From: Chloroflexota bacterium
Lineage (GTDB): Bacteria > Chloroflexota > UBA6077 > SHYK01
DNA length: 45,600 bases
NCBI GenBank assembly: GCA_035652535.1
Contig: DASRDP010000027.1
Span: 1 to 45,600 of the forward strand
Direction: 5' to 3'
Shown: positions 9,284 to 18,734 of the stretch, in pieces
Layout: every line of letters begins with the position of its first letter
Position numbering within the stretch: the stretch's first letter is position 1
Position numbers and translations under genes: made by a program
Notes under the pieces: generated by a model
What the model was told of the DNA's origin: nothing
Seen by the model: the letters and a program-made list of their open reading frames with translations, nothing else
The model's database searches: none

Positions 9284-12200
9284 GTGGCTGGGCTACCGAG
9301 GAGCGTCCTTCGCCCTGCGGCGGTGCACCGGAACTGGACGTCGACCGTTGCGATGGTCATCGTCCTTCTTGCGGGCCTTACGGTCGGCGGGCCGCTCGGG
9401 CTGAACCGACCCGCCGCCCTCGCTGGCGGCTCGCCCCTGTGGCAGCTCAGGAGCTCGTGCGCGCGCGGTCAGCCGGTCGATCTCGGGTCGCCCGACGAGG
9501 ATCCGGCGGCGGATTTCTCGGGCGCGGAGCTGGAGAGCGCATACCAGTCAGCCGTCGCGCTCTCCGGAAGGTGGATCGATCTCACCGCGCTGACCTGGGA
9601 TGATGCGACGTCGGGCTGGCGTCGGCTCGCCGACGATGAGATGCCGAGGATCGGGAAGGCGTTCCCGTACTCGCCCCTCACGATGCAGCAGGTCCAATAC
9701 CCGACCGGCATCGGCACGTATCCCCTCTCGGAGATCACGTACGCGTTGGGCGGACGATACGGCGCGTTTCGCGCCCAGGTTGGCCTGGACGATACGTCGA
9801 CGTCCTCGGCCAGAGTGCGATTCGCCCTCTATGCCGACGACGTGCTGCTCTTTCGGAGCCCGCTGATGTCCGCGAGTCGCGCCCCCATATCGGTCAGCGC
9901 GCCGCTCATGGGTGCGAGCCAGCTGCGACTGGTGGTGGAAGATCCCGACGCGGATGCCCGCGGAGACTATGCGGACTGGATCGCGCCCCAGATCTTCGCT
10001 CCGGTTGACGGCGCCGCGGTGCTGGCACAAGCGCACGCGCGTTTGGTTGAGGTACGCGCCGCCCGCGCCCGCCACGTTGTCCAGGCCACCTCGCTCCGTC
10101 GACCACCTGTGCACCGTCTCGGCCCGAACGATCGTGCCCCCGAGATCGGCAACCCGGGCCAATCGGTGGTTCGGTTCGACGGGTCGACCTGCATGATCAC
10201 GGTGGACAATCCCAACGTCTCCGTCGCCTTCGGCTACGGCGGGCCAGACCACGGGCGTCTCTTCCTCTCGTCTCCGGGGGCAGATTCGCCGTCGCTGACC
10301 GGGGCATCATCCTCCATTGTCCTCGGCGATCAACGGATTCTGGTGTTAACGGAGACCCAGCCGGACCTGGCCCACCCATGGGACGTGGCCGCTGTATCGG
10401 ACCCGTCTCTCGGAGCGGGCGCAGGCGTGACGATTCACCTGGTAGCTCCGTCGGGCGACCCAATCGAAGTCCTGATCGACGTTTACGATGACGCAGACTA
10501 CCTGACGTATCAGGTCCGCCCAGGCGGCGCCCTCAGCCCCCAGGGATATTCGATCCTCACCGACGACACGTCGGCGCATCTGGGGACGCGTCCACGCTAT
10601 CTGACCGATCGTGGCAAGATCTGGAGTGGTCGGATCCCCGGCGACAGCCTGAAGCGGGAGGTCCCGGTGGAGCCGAGTAAGCCCCTCCTCCTCTGGTCGG
10701 ACGCCACGAACCGTGGTTTCGTTTTGGCGACGATCGATGTGACCGATCAGCCGATGACGGTCACGGTCGAGCGCGAGCCCGACGCGGAAGACGTCCAACT
10801 CGGCTTGGCGATGAGCTTTCTTCCCAGCGAGCTCCAGGCGCCCGGTCCCCACCCGTCTCCGCGGCTTTGGATTGAGGCGACGGCAACGGACAACGTCTAC
10901 GGCTCGTTTGCCGGCTATCAGGCGGTCATGGCCCGCATGTTCCCGCCTCACCCGCTCCCGCCCTGGGTCAAGTACCAGTGGGATAGCTGGTGGACGTACG
11001 GCCCTACGCCAACGGGCGATGGTGTCGAGCGCCAGGTCGACGTCATCGCTCGCTCCCTGGCAGACCTCGGTCCGTGGCACGTGCTCATCGACGCCGCCTG
11101 GTACGTTGCATATGGGCGCCCGACGGCCGATCTCCGAAACGTCGACTACGACAAGTTCCCCGATGGCATTCGCCCCGTGGTCGACTACGCGCACGACCAC
11201 GGCGTCAACGTCGTCATGTACGAACCTGCTGGATTTGTGCAGAGTGGGCTGCCCGAAGGAGGCGAGTGGGAGGCGTTCCAGGCCATCATCGACAACCACC
11301 CGGACTGGCTCATCCCGCTGTTCGACGACCAGAGCCTATCCGCGTACATGCTCGACTACACGGTGCCCGCGGTTCGGCAGTACATGCGGGATGTCGTGAC
11401 CGACGCGATCGACACGTATGGCGCGGACGGGATCGAGCTGGACGGCCTCGCAGACCCGGAGGGGCAGATCACCGATGCCCGCACGCGCGACCTGCACGAG
11501 ATTCGTACGCCCTACTTCCGCGTCACCGACATCTACAAACTGGTCGCTGATCGGATGCGTGAATTGCGGCCCGACACGTATCTGGAGGGGGGTTGGGTCA
11601 ATCCCATCTTTGCGCATCCCTACGGCGACACGTTCTTCTGGGCAGATGACTGGCCCGCGTTCAATCACGCATACCCCTTCGGTGGGATGCTCCAACACAT
11701 CGACTACGCGCTCTTCCAATGGGTCGCCCTGGGCCAGCGCGCCAAGATGGCCACGGTGTGGGGCGACCCGACTGCGCCCGACACGCGGAAGTGGCTGGAG
11801 GCCGCGCTCGCTCTCGGAACGCAGGTCAGTATCGGTTTCGATCTCACGAATCTGAGCCTGGATCAGCTCAGCACGCTCCGGACCCGCCTCGTCCACGCCG
11901 ATCCGTTCAACGGGATCACGGTCGCCAGCGCCAGCGCGCAGCCGAATGCGTTTGCCACGACGAATGGGCACATCTCATTCGTCGGCCTCGTCAATCGAAC
12001 GTCACAGGCGAAAAGCCTCGACGATGAGGTGGGCCAGCTCAACGTCATCGCGCCCGGGCTCATGGCATACGACGTTGACCGCGATCGGTGGATCGCGGCA
12101 ACGGACCTGCCGGGTTTTCGGCTCGATCCCATGTCGTTCCGTCTCTTCCTGATCCCGCATCAGCCACGCATTGTCTGGTCGAACGCTTCGTGGACATACG

Positions 12201-12430
12201 AGCCGTCCGACGACTCAAGCCTCGTCGCGACGCTGAGCGGGCCGGCGGAGATGCAGGGATTCGCGCAGGTCTGGGCCCCAGGCACGACCAGCGTCACCCT
12301 CGACGGCATCCCACTTGCTCGCGGGGCATCGAGCGGGCCCAGGCGATACGCATATGATGTACAGACAGGGGTTGTCTCCCTGAGCTTCGACTTCGCCCAG
12401 GCTCATCGCCTTGAGATTCACTGGCAGTAG
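9284..12430 (+). CDS. Secreted NPCBM-domain glycosidase, GH36/GH27-like (clan GH-D type), copy 1
   Basis: 1048 residues, GTG start behind GGGAG. A signal peptide (to about residue 48) precedes an NPCBM carbohydrate-binding domain (about 93-240; GIGTYPLSEITYALGG, QVGLDD), a beta-sandwich like the N-terminal domain of alpha-galactosidases (about 285-550), a TIM barrel (about 555-870) and a C-terminal beta domain. Barrel motifs include WVKYQWDSWWTYG, DLGPWHVLIDAAWYVA, YGADGIELDG (D720 the likely nucleophile, D715 nearby) and FFWADDWPAFNHAYPF (D788/D789, acid/base candidates). It is the first of a tandem pair with the following gene. An alpha-galactosidase-like activity is a family inference; the true substrate is not evident. 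Confidence 0.75.
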   Translation: MAGLPRSVLRPAAVHRNWTSTVAMVIVLLAGLTVGGPLGLNRPAALAGGSPLWQLRSSCARGQPVDLGSPDEDPAADFSGAELESAYQSAVALSGRWIDLTALTWDDATSGWRRLADDEMPRIGKAFPYSPLTMQQVQYPTGIGTYPLSEITYALGGRYGAFRAQVGLDDTSTSSARVRFALYADDVLLFRSPLMSASRAPISVSAPLMGASQLRLVVEDPDADARGDYADWIAPQIFAPVDGAAVLAQAHARLVEVRAARARHVVQATSLRRPPVHRLGPNDRAPEIGNPGQSVVRFDGSTCMITVDNPNVSVAFGYGGPDHGRLFLSSPGADSPSLTGASSSIVLGDQRILVLTETQPDLAHPWDVAAVSDPSLGAGAGVTIHLVAPSGDPIEVLIDVYDDADYLTYQVRPGGALSPQGYSILTDDTSAHLGTRPRYLTDRGKIWSGRIPGDSLKREVPVEPSKPLLLWSDATNRGFVLATIDVTDQPMTVTVEREPDAEDVQLGLAMSFLPSELQAPGPHPSPRLWIEATATDNVYGSFAGYQAVMARMFPPHPLPPWVKYQWDSWWTYGPTPTGDGVERQVDVIARSLADLGPWHVLIDAAWYVAYGRPTADLRNVDYDKFPDGIRPVVDYAHDHGVNVVMYEPAGFVQSGLPEGGEWEAFQAIIDNHPDWLIPLFDDQSLSAYMLDYTVPAVRQYMRDVVTDAIDTYGADGIELDGLADPEGQITDARTRDLHEIRTPYFRVTDIYKLVADRMRELRPDTYLEGGWVNPIFAHPYGDTFFWADDWPAFNHAYPFGGMLQHIDYALFQWVALGQRAKMATVWGDPTAPDTRKWLEAALALGTQVSIGFDLTNLSLDQLSTLRTRLVHADPFNGITVASASAQPNAFATTNGHISFVGLVNRTSQAKSLDDEVGQLNVIAPGLMAYDVDRDRWIAATDLPGFRLDPMSFRLFLIPHQPRIVWSNASWTYEPSDDSSLVATLSGPAEMQGFAQVWAPGTTSVTLDGIPLARGASSGPRRYAYDVQTGVVSLSFDFAQAHRLEIHWQ

Positions 12431-12455
12431 CCTCTTTCACGGCTCGAGGACCTGG

Positions 12456-15400
12456 TTGGCACACCGCTCTTCCCTCCCGCGCCCCCGGAAGCGCTGGTCG
12501 GTCTTCGTCGCCGTTGGCGCGTCGCTCCTCGCCGTGGCCCTGGCGCGGCAGGCGGGCGCCGACGTGGTCCGCGTCGACGACACGGTCCTTCTGGGACGGT
12601 GGATCCCGCTTTCCAGCCAGAACTGGACGACGGCGAGCACGGGATGGGTTGCATTCGGAGATCAGGCCCGACCGCGGCGAGACCAATCGTTCTCCGACAC
12701 ACCGCTCGAGATCGGCGGCAAGCGCTTTGCGAGCGGGATTGGCGCCTTTGCGCCGTCAGAAGTCGTGTACCAGCTCAACCCGAGCGATGTTCTGTTCCGC
12801 GCCGAAATTGGCATCAACCAAGGGTCGCCTCAGGGCGAGGGCGCGTCGGTCTTCCACGTCTTCGTGGATGACGTTCCGGTCTTCACCAGCTCTCCTATTG
12901 CGGCGGGCGCCCCGGCGACTCCCGTGGTCGTGCCCTTGATGGTGGCGGGGCGGCTGCGCCTGGTGGTCGATCCGGAGGGCGAGACCTCGCCGGCGAACCT
13001 TGCCTCGTGGGGCGACGCGGCGATTTTTCAGGCGTCAGCCAGCATCGGAAGTCCGAAACCTTTGACCGCAGCGGCGCAAATCATCCGTCAGGGAGGCGCG
13101 AACGCCGCGCTGAGAGAAGACGCACAGGCTCATCTCGCCACCGACGCGCTGGACCGCGAGCGCGCGATCCAGGACGTCGTGGGAACGATTCCGGCCTCCG
13201 GGTCGGCCGCGGGATTCGATCCCGCCCGAGCGGAATGGATCGTCGCGAACCAGCAGATTGCGGTGTTGCTGACGGTTGGCGACGGCGATTCCGGTCATCT
13301 CTCCGTGGTCCGCCGCGCGCCCGGCCAGGTCGTCCTGGATCGGTCAACGTCCGCGGTTCGCCGTGGACGGCACGAATACCGTCTCGTGGATGGAGTGCCC
13401 GATCTCGACGGCATATCGCCGTCCAAAGTGGACGTATCGGGTTTCGGTTCGGCGACGGAGGTTCGCGTGCCGTTCTCGTTCGAAGATGAGACGGTCACGG
13501 CGATCATCGACGTTCTCGATGATTCGCCGGCGTTTCTCTACCAGCTCCAGCCAAGCCAATCGACTGGCGGCGCAGACTACGAGTTCCTGGACGGCACCGG
13601 GACATTCCTCCTCGGAGACGGGTCCCAGTACTTGACGGACGTGAGTCGGATCCGGTCGGGCGCCATACGCGACGATGGACTGCCGCGCCACGAGTTCGTC
13701 GACTTCGGCAAGCCGCTGCTCCTGTGGGGTGGTGCGCTTGGGTCGGGGGTGCTCCTCGCGACGGTGGACGAGACCGACCTGATGAGCGAGTTCAGCGCCA
13801 CCCTGAGGCCCGGCCAGGTCCAGGCCGACTTTGCGTATACGTCGCGCCGCTCGCGCGATCTGGGGCCTGCACCGCGGCTCTACGTCGAATTGACCAGCGC
13901 GCAGACGCCAAGCACGGCGTTCGATCGCTATCGCGCCGCCATGGGACGGCTCTACCCGTCGCGCCCGCAGCCCGCGTGGCTCCGGTATCAGTGGTCGACC
14001 TGGTACCCGTATGCGATGGCGTACACGGAAGCGGACGTTCGCGAGCAGGTCGACTTCATCGCGCAGAACCTCGCCGACCTTGGGCCATGGCACATCGTTC
14101 TGGACGCGGGGTGGTACGTCGCCGAGGGGAAGCCGGGTTCTGATTTCCGCACGATCGATCAAACCAAGTTCCCCCACGGGATTCGTCCAGTCGTCGACTA
14201 CGCGCACAGGAGAGGCATCAAGGTCGTTCTCTACCTCTCGGCGCCATTCGTCGACTCGCGGGCTCGCCCGGACGATTGGCTCGCGGTAAGGGCGCTGATC
14301 CGCGACCAGCGGAGCTGCCTCGTTCGCCTGGGCGGCGATGCCGAGGGATCCGCCTATATCTTCGATTTCCTGCGGCCGTGTACCCGGCAATACTGGCGGT
14401 CGGTCCTCGACGATTTCTTCGGCACGTACGACGTCGATGGCATCATCATTGACGGGCTCGGAGCAGCCGAGGGGGCCGAGGTGACGCCAGGCTCCCTCGA
14501 CCCATTCGACATCGTCAACGTCCTCGCGGAGCAGACCGTCGACATCTATCGTTTCATGTTCGAGCGCGCAACGAGGTACAAGCCCGACGCATATATCGAG
14601 GGCGATTGGCACTTCCCCATGATGGCCAAGCCGTATGCGAACAGCTTTCGCTTCAGCGACGACTCCGAGGAGTTCAGCCACCCATACCCCTTCGCGGGAA
14701 TGGTCGAGGACGTCGACTACGCGGCATTTCAGCACAGTGCCTTGGGCCAGCCGTCCCACATGGGATGGACGATGGGGGACCCGAATACGAGCCAGGTCAA
14801 CTCCTGGCGACTGGAGGCCGGCCTCGCGATGGGCGCGCTGGCGGCCACCGGGACGAACCTCTTGGATCTGTCCGACGACGGTCTCACGGCGTATCGCGCG
14901 CGGCTGGTGCACCAGCGTCCATTCGCGGGGCAAACGTTCGTCGACGATCCCGCGCACCCCAGCGTGTTCGGCACGACTCGCGACAATCTGGCCTTCGTCG
15001 GCGTATTGAATCGCGACGGCGTGCCGAAAACGATCACCGCGTCCGTTCAGGATTTCGGTCTGTCAACCAGCAAGCGCTACGTCGCGTATTGCCCCGACGA
15101 CGACCAGGCGCGGGTCGTTCAAGGGGCTATCGCAACGGACCTGCCCGGGCAGTCGTTTCGTCTCTGGGTCATTGCCCAGGCCCCCGGCGTTCTGTGGACC
15201 GATAGCTCATTCACAGAACAGCGAACGAGTGGCGACCTCGAGATCACCCTTGGTGGACCGACGCGGTCGCACGGCTTCGCGGTGGTGTACGCGCCGGGGC
15301 TGCGCTCGGTCGCCATGGATGGACGGGAGCTGCATGCCGGCGGCGGCTTCCTGGGTCCCTTCGCGCCTGGCGACTATCAGTACGACGGCGCGACCGGGAT

Positions 15401-15500
15401 CCTTCGTCTCACGTTCGACCACAACGGCCGGCACGTCTTGCGCGTCGGGCTCGGCGCGGCGAGCGTACAATCTGACCAAACCGCTCCATTTGGAGGCTGA
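12456..15500 (+). CDS. Secreted NPCBM-domain glycosidase, GH36/GH27-like, copy 2
   Basis: A tandem paralogue of the preceding gene with the same order: signal peptide, NPCBM (GRWIPLSSQNWTTASTGW, ASGIGAFAPSEVVYQL), beta-sandwich, TIM barrel and beta domain. Barrel motifs match one for one: WLRYQWSTWYPY, DLGPWHIVLDAGWYVAEG, KFPHGIRPVVDYAH, VDGIIIDGLG (D666 in this numbering) and FRFSDDSEEFSHPYPF. The frame is open from TTG 12411, inside the previous gene, but TTG 12456 has a GAGGA site five bases upstream and yields a compact signal peptide (MAHRSSLPRPRKRW...), so it is preferred. About 1015 residues. It lies 25 nt downstream of copy 1 and is probably cotranscribed. Confidence 0.75.
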   Translation: MAHRSSLPRPRKRWSVFVAVGASLLAVALARQAGADVVRVDDTVLLGRWIPLSSQNWTTASTGWVAFGDQARPRRDQSFSDTPLEIGGKRFASGIGAFAPSEVVYQLNPSDVLFRAEIGINQGSPQGEGASVFHVFVDDVPVFTSSPIAAGAPATPVVVPLMVAGRLRLVVDPEGETSPANLASWGDAAIFQASASIGSPKPLTAAAQIIRQGGANAALREDAQAHLATDALDRERAIQDVVGTIPASGSAAGFDPARAEWIVANQQIAVLLTVGDGDSGHLSVVRRAPGQVVLDRSTSAVRRGRHEYRLVDGVPDLDGISPSKVDVSGFGSATEVRVPFSFEDETVTAIIDVLDDSPAFLYQLQPSQSTGGADYEFLDGTGTFLLGDGSQYLTDVSRIRSGAIRDDGLPRHEFVDFGKPLLLWGGALGSGVLLATVDETDLMSEFSATLRPGQVQADFAYTSRRSRDLGPAPRLYVELTSAQTPSTAFDRYRAAMGRLYPSRPQPAWLRYQWSTWYPYAMAYTEADVREQVDFIAQNLADLGPWHIVLDAGWYVAEGKPGSDFRTIDQTKFPHGIRPVVDYAHRRGIKVVLYLSAPFVDSRARPDDWLAVRALIRDQRSCLVRLGGDAEGSAYIFDFLRPCTRQYWRSVLDDFFGTYDVDGIIIDGLGAAEGAEVTPGSLDPFDIVNVLAEQTVDIYRFMFERATRYKPDAYIEGDWHFPMMAKPYANSFRFSDDSEEFSHPYPFAGMVEDVDYAAFQHSALGQPSHMGWTMGDPNTSQVNSWRLEAGLAMGALAATGTNLLDLSDDGLTAYRARLVHQRPFAGQTFVDDPAHPSVFGTTRDNLAFVGVLNRDGVPKTITASVQDFGLSTSKRYVAYCPDDDQARVVQGAIATDLPGQSFRLWVIAQAPGVLWTDSSFTEQRTSGDLEITLGGPTRSHGFAVVYAPGLRSVAMDGRELHAGGGFLGPFAPGDYQYDGATGILRLTFDHNGRHVLRVGLGAASVQSDQTAPFGG

Positions 15501-15502
15501 AC

Positions 15503-15874
15503 ATGCCGGTTCACCTCGACCACACGATCGTCCCCGCGCGCGACAAGGAATCGTCTGCGAAGTGGTTCGCCGAGATCATGGGGCTCGAATACCGCGGGCC
15601 GTGGGGCCACTTCGCGCCCGTCAAGATCGACGAGCACCTCAGCCTCGACTTCGACGACGCGGACGATTTCCAGCCCGTTCACTACGCCTTCATCGTCTCA
15701 GACGGCGAGTTCGACGCGATTCTCGGCCGCGTCCAGAGGAAGGGGATCGTCTACGGGAGCGGCCCGCGGGACTCGGAGGACATGCAGATCAACCATCGTC
15801 ACCACGGGCGCGGGTTCTACTTCAAGGACCCGAACGGCCACCTGCTCGAGGTCATCACCCACACGTACGAGTAG
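15503..15874 (+). CDS. VOC (glyoxalase/bleomycin-resistance/dioxygenase) family protein
   Basis: 123 residues, one complete VOC module pair. It begins HLDHTIVPARDKESSAKWF and ends GFYFKDPNGHLLEVITH, the classic beta-alpha-beta-beta-beta edges. Metal-ligand candidates are His in HLDH, His in VHYAFIVSD and Glu in HLLEVIT. A GGAGG site lies upstream of the ATG, and the gene begins 2 nt after the glycosidase stop, so it is probably the last gene of that operon. Members include lyases, isomerases, thiol transferases and ring-cleavage dioxygenases; the reaction cannot be assigned here. Confidence 0.85.
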   Translation: MPVHLDHTIVPARDKESSAKWFAEIMGLEYRGPWGHFAPVKIDEHLSLDFDDADDFQPVHYAFIVSDGEFDAILGRVQRKGIVYGSGPRDSEDMQINHRHHGRGFYFKDPNGHLLEVITHTYE

Positions 15875-16080
15875 CGGGGCGCGATCTGGATCACAGGTCC
15901 GAGAGTTTCGCATTAGCCGAGCTGACTACACGGATCGTCTCCGCCGGAGCAAGACGTGCCTCGGCGCTGTTCCATTGTGGGCGGACGGACGTCGCGAACC
16001 TCGATGAAGCCGGTTACCTCGCCGTTAACATAGCTTGCCTTCGGCCGCGGGAACGGTTTCCGGCGTACCGGCGGGGCCCC

Positions 16081-17136
16081 TCACACCCGGACGCCGAGGA
16101 TGCGGGCCGCGTTGTTTTGATAGAGGTCCGCAAGCTGGGCCTCGCTCAGGCTCAGCTCGCCGATGTTCTCGATGGTCCAGCGGATAAAGGCCGTTCCCCG
16201 CTCGGGATCGAACGGCATATCGCTCCCGAACATCATGTGGTCCAGACCCAGGAAGTCCATGGCGCAGCGAATTGCGTGACCGGCGCCGAAGAGGGCCGTA
16301 TCGCCGTAGAACATCTTGAAGTATTCGACGGGTTTCTTGGCCATCGTCTCGCGCTGACGGACCAGCGCGTCGCCCTCGGCGCCGGGCGTGCGGTTGCCCA
16401 AGTTCTCCATCCCGGGGCCGATGCGGCCGGAGAAGTGAGGAACCATGCTGCCCCCGTGGTGGGTGAGGATCTTCAGGTTCGGATAGCGGTCCAGGATGCC
16501 GGAGAAGACGACCCGGGCCATGAAGACCGCGGTCTCATAGGGCCAGCCGAAGGTCCACCAGATTTCGTACTTCGAGTGGTCCTCCGTGGCGTAGTCGGGC
16601 ATCGCCGGTGACCGAGCCGGGTGAACCCAGATCGGCTTGTTCATCTGGGCGACCTTCGCCCAAAACTGATCGAACAGCGGATCGTCGAGCGGGCGGCCCA
16701 GGACGTTGGTGTAGATCTGCACGCCGAGCGCACCCAGCTCATTGATGGCCCGGTCGATCTCTCGGAGCGTACCGTCCACGTCGTTCATGGGGAGCGACGC
16801 GGCGAACCCAAGGAATCGGTCGGGGTACTTTACGCACAGCTCCGCGAGCGTGTCGTTGCCGACGCGCGCCAGTTCGGTCGACGTAGGAGGCGCGCCGATG
16901 GCTTCGATGGGCGGATTCGAGATGGTGAGCACCTGAACGTAATCCCCGAACTGGTCCATGACGCGAAATCGCGCGTCGAGGTCGTAGAGCACGGGGATAC
17001 CGGAATTGCGCTTGAACTGCCCGAGGACCGGCTCCACGGCAACGCGGCTCGCCCGGTCGAGGAGGGGTTTGGGGAAGATGTGCGGGAAGACGTCGATCTT
17101 TTTCAATCCGAACCACCGCCATCTGGATTCGGCCAC
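16081..17136 (-). CDS. Amidohydrolase family 2 protein (ACMSD-like)
   Basis: Up to 351 residues, a metal-dependent TIM barrel. Likely ligands: the N-terminal DVFPHIFP motif (in place of HxH), His in KPIWVHPARS, His in LKILTHHGGSMVPH, and Asp in MMFGSDMPFDPERG at strand 8. The fold family contains aminocarboxymuconate-semialdehyde and other non-oxidative decarboxylases as well as hydrolases. GTG 17136 gives the longest form; TTG 17106 (giving MKKIDVFPHIFP) is a common family start but has only a weak G-rich sequence upstream. The repeat island separates it from the CoA-transferase gene in the same orientation. Among the five amidohydrolases here its sequence is the most distinct. Confidence 0.8.
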   Translation of the reverse strand: MAESRWRWFGLKKIDVFPHIFPKPLLDRASRVAVEPVLGQFKRNSGIPVLYDLDARFRVMDQFGDYVQVLTISNPPIEAIGAPPTSTELARVGNDTLAELCVKYPDRFLGFAASLPMNDVDGTLREIDRAINELGALGVQIYTNVLGRPLDDPLFDQFWAKVAQMNKPIWVHPARSPAMPDYATEDHSKYEIWWTFGWPYETAVFMARVVFSGILDRYPNLKILTHHGGSMVPHFSGRIGPGMENLGNRTPGAEGDALVRQRETMAKKPVEYFKMFYGDTALFGAGHAIRCAMDFLGLDHMMFGSDMPFDPERGTAFIRWTIENIGELSLSEAQLADLYQNNAARILGVRV

Positions 17137-17307
17137 ACCTTACGCGGACGCCGTCGGCGGACGCAAGATTGGCTCGCGGTTCCCGGGCACGCCATGACGC
17201 GCGGACGTCTACGTTTGTCGCCGAGCAATCGCCGATGAGGATGCTGAACGGACGATGACACGCGCCTCCGCCTTTCATGCGGCAGCGAAGCATCTCTGGC
17301 TCGCGGG

Positions 17308-17332
17308 ATCCTTCGGGCTTCGCCCTCAGGAT
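17308..17332. repeat. REP-like palindromic element
   Basis: ATCCTTCGGGC-TTC-GCCCTCAGGAT forms an imperfect hairpin with a 3-nt loop and two mismatched positions. This is the core of a REP-type element that is common in environmental bacterial genomes, usually seen in intergenic regions. Here it lies between two same-strand genes and shares sequence with the tandem repeats 55 bp away. Confidence 0.6.
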
Positions 17333-17387
17333 GACGGACGGAGGGGGCTCGCGCTCGGCGACAGGCCTGCCCTGATCGCCGTTCAAA

Positions 17388-17500
17388 AGGCTCAGGGCGA
17401 AGGGGTTCGGAGGCTCAGGGCGAGCGGTTCGGAGGCTCAGGGCGAAGGGGTTCGGAAGGTCAGGGCGAAGGGGTTCGGAGGCTCAGGGCGAGCGGTTTTG
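17388..17500. repeat. Five-copy 22/23-bp tandem repeat
   Basis: Units start at 17388, 17411, 17433, 17456 and 17479. The 23-bp form contains CTCAGGGCGAAGGGGTTCGG; a 22-bp form has GAGCGG in place of GAAGGGG (units 2 and 5). Unit 4 has lost one C. Read on the minus strand the units give the recurrent phrase PFALSLRT, the conceptual translation of a widespread REP-like repeat. It ends 19 bp before the stop of the CoA-transferase gene, so it lies in that gene's 3' untranslated region. Confidence 0.8.
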
Positions 17501-17519
17501 CGCGTTGTTCAGCATCCCG

Positions 17520-18701
17520 CTACACGACGCCCGCCGCGCTCAACTCGCCGATGCGGGCCTCGTCCAGGCCCAGTCCCGAGAGGATCTCGACCGTGTGCTC
17601 GCCGAGGAGCGGCGGGGCGGTGGCATAGCGGATGGGCGTCTCGCCAAGGTTCACCGGCCCTCCGCTGAGCCGCACCTTGCCCATGACCGGGTGGGTCACC
17701 TCGACCGGTAAGCCGAGCTGCTGCACGTGCGCGTCCTCGAATACCTCCGGCATCGTGTACAGCGGCCCACACGGTACGTCGTGCGCGCGAAGGAGGTCGA
17801 CCCAGTGCTGCCGAGGAGCGGTCGCAAAGACCTCCTGGCAGATGGCGCGCAGCGCGTCGTAGTTCCGGATCCGAGCGTCGCGTGTCATGAACCGGGCGTC
17901 CTCACGAAGCTCCGATTTGCCCAGCGCCTCCGTCAAGCCCTCCCAGAACTTGGGCGGCGACGAGAGGTGGAACACGAACGGCTTTCCGTCGCCGGCGACG
18001 AACGCGGCTGCGAGGTTTGGGCGGCCGGTCTCCGCGGTCGGCTCGCCCGTGGAGAGGTACCGCGCCGCGTGGAGCTGGACGAACGAGACGATGGACTGCA
18101 GCAGCGACGTCTCCACCTTCTGGCCCCTCCCCGTCTCTGCCCGGGCGTACAGGGCCCCCAGGACCCCGTAGCAGGCGAAGATTCCCGTGAGGTGGTCCGC
18201 AAAGGTAAAGCGCGACGGCTCTGGCGCGCTCAGGTCGGTGAGCAGGCTGAGGAGCCCGCCCATGGCCACGCCGAGAGTGTCGTAGCCCGGCAGGTCACGG
18301 TATGGGCCATCTTGCCCGAAGCCGGAGATGGAGCAATAGACGAGGCCCGGATTCGCCTGCTGGAGCGTCTCGTAGTCGAGCCCCCACCGTCGCATCTGCC
18401 CTGGCCGATGGTTTTCGATGACGACCGAAGCGGTCGAGGCGAGCTGGCGGAAGATCTGCTGCCCCTCCGTCGTCCCCAGATTCAGGGTCAGGCTTCGCTT
18501 GTTCCGGTTGAGGGCCACAAAGCCCGTGTTGTAGCCTTCCTTCCCCGATTCGCGGTCGAACCCGCGAAAGGGGTCGCCGAATGGTCGCTTTTCGATCTTG
18601 ATGACGTCCGCGCCGAGATCGGCGAGGAGCATCCCGGCGTAGGGGCCCGTGATGTAGTCGGCGACCTCCAGCACCGTGACTCCACTCAACGCACCGGCCA
18701 T
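17520..18701 (-). CDS. CaiB/BaiF CoA-transferase family III protein
   Basis: 393 residues, the full length for this family of interlocked-dimer CoA-transferases. The N-terminal motif LEVADYITGPYAGMLLADLGADVIKIE binds CoA; FVALNRNKRSLTLNL and NHRPGQMRRWGLDY follow. The catalytic aspartate is D169 in FTFADHLTGIFA. RGQKVETSLLQS and GRPNLAAAF complete the large domain. It moves CoA between carboxylic acids by way of a covalent acyl-Asp intermediate. It is the last gene of a run with a GMC flavoprotein, its small subunit and two amidohydrolases, 33 nt from the flavoprotein stop. This suggests activation of an acid produced by that pathway. The acyl donor and acceptor cannot be read from sequence. 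Confidence 0.9.
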   Translation of the reverse strand: MAGALSGVTVLEVADYITGPYAGMLLADLGADVIKIEKRPFGDPFRGFDRESGKEGYNTGFVALNRNKRSLTLNLGTTEGQQIFRQLASTASVVIENHRPGQMRRWGLDYETLQQANPGLVYCSISGFGQDGPYRDLPGYDTLGVAMGGLLSLLTDLSAPEPSRFTFADHLTGIFACYGVLGALYARAETGRGQKVETSLLQSIVSFVQLHAARYLSTGEPTAETGRPNLAAAFVAGDGKPFVFHLSSPPKFWEGLTEALGKSELREDARFMTRDARIRNYDALRAICQEVFATAPRQHWVDLLRAHDVPCGPLYTMPEVFEDAHVQQLGLPVEVTHPVMGKVRLSGGPVNLGETPIRYATAPPLLGEHTVEILSGLGLDEARIGELSAAGVV

Positions 18702-18734
18702 ATCTCCTCCCCGTCTGATATCGGTGGCTCGGGT

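Noticed and set aside
17137-17507. Short repeats near 17.4 kb considered as a CRISPR array
   Set aside because: Units follow each other directly with no spacers, differ by indels, and no cas genes are near.
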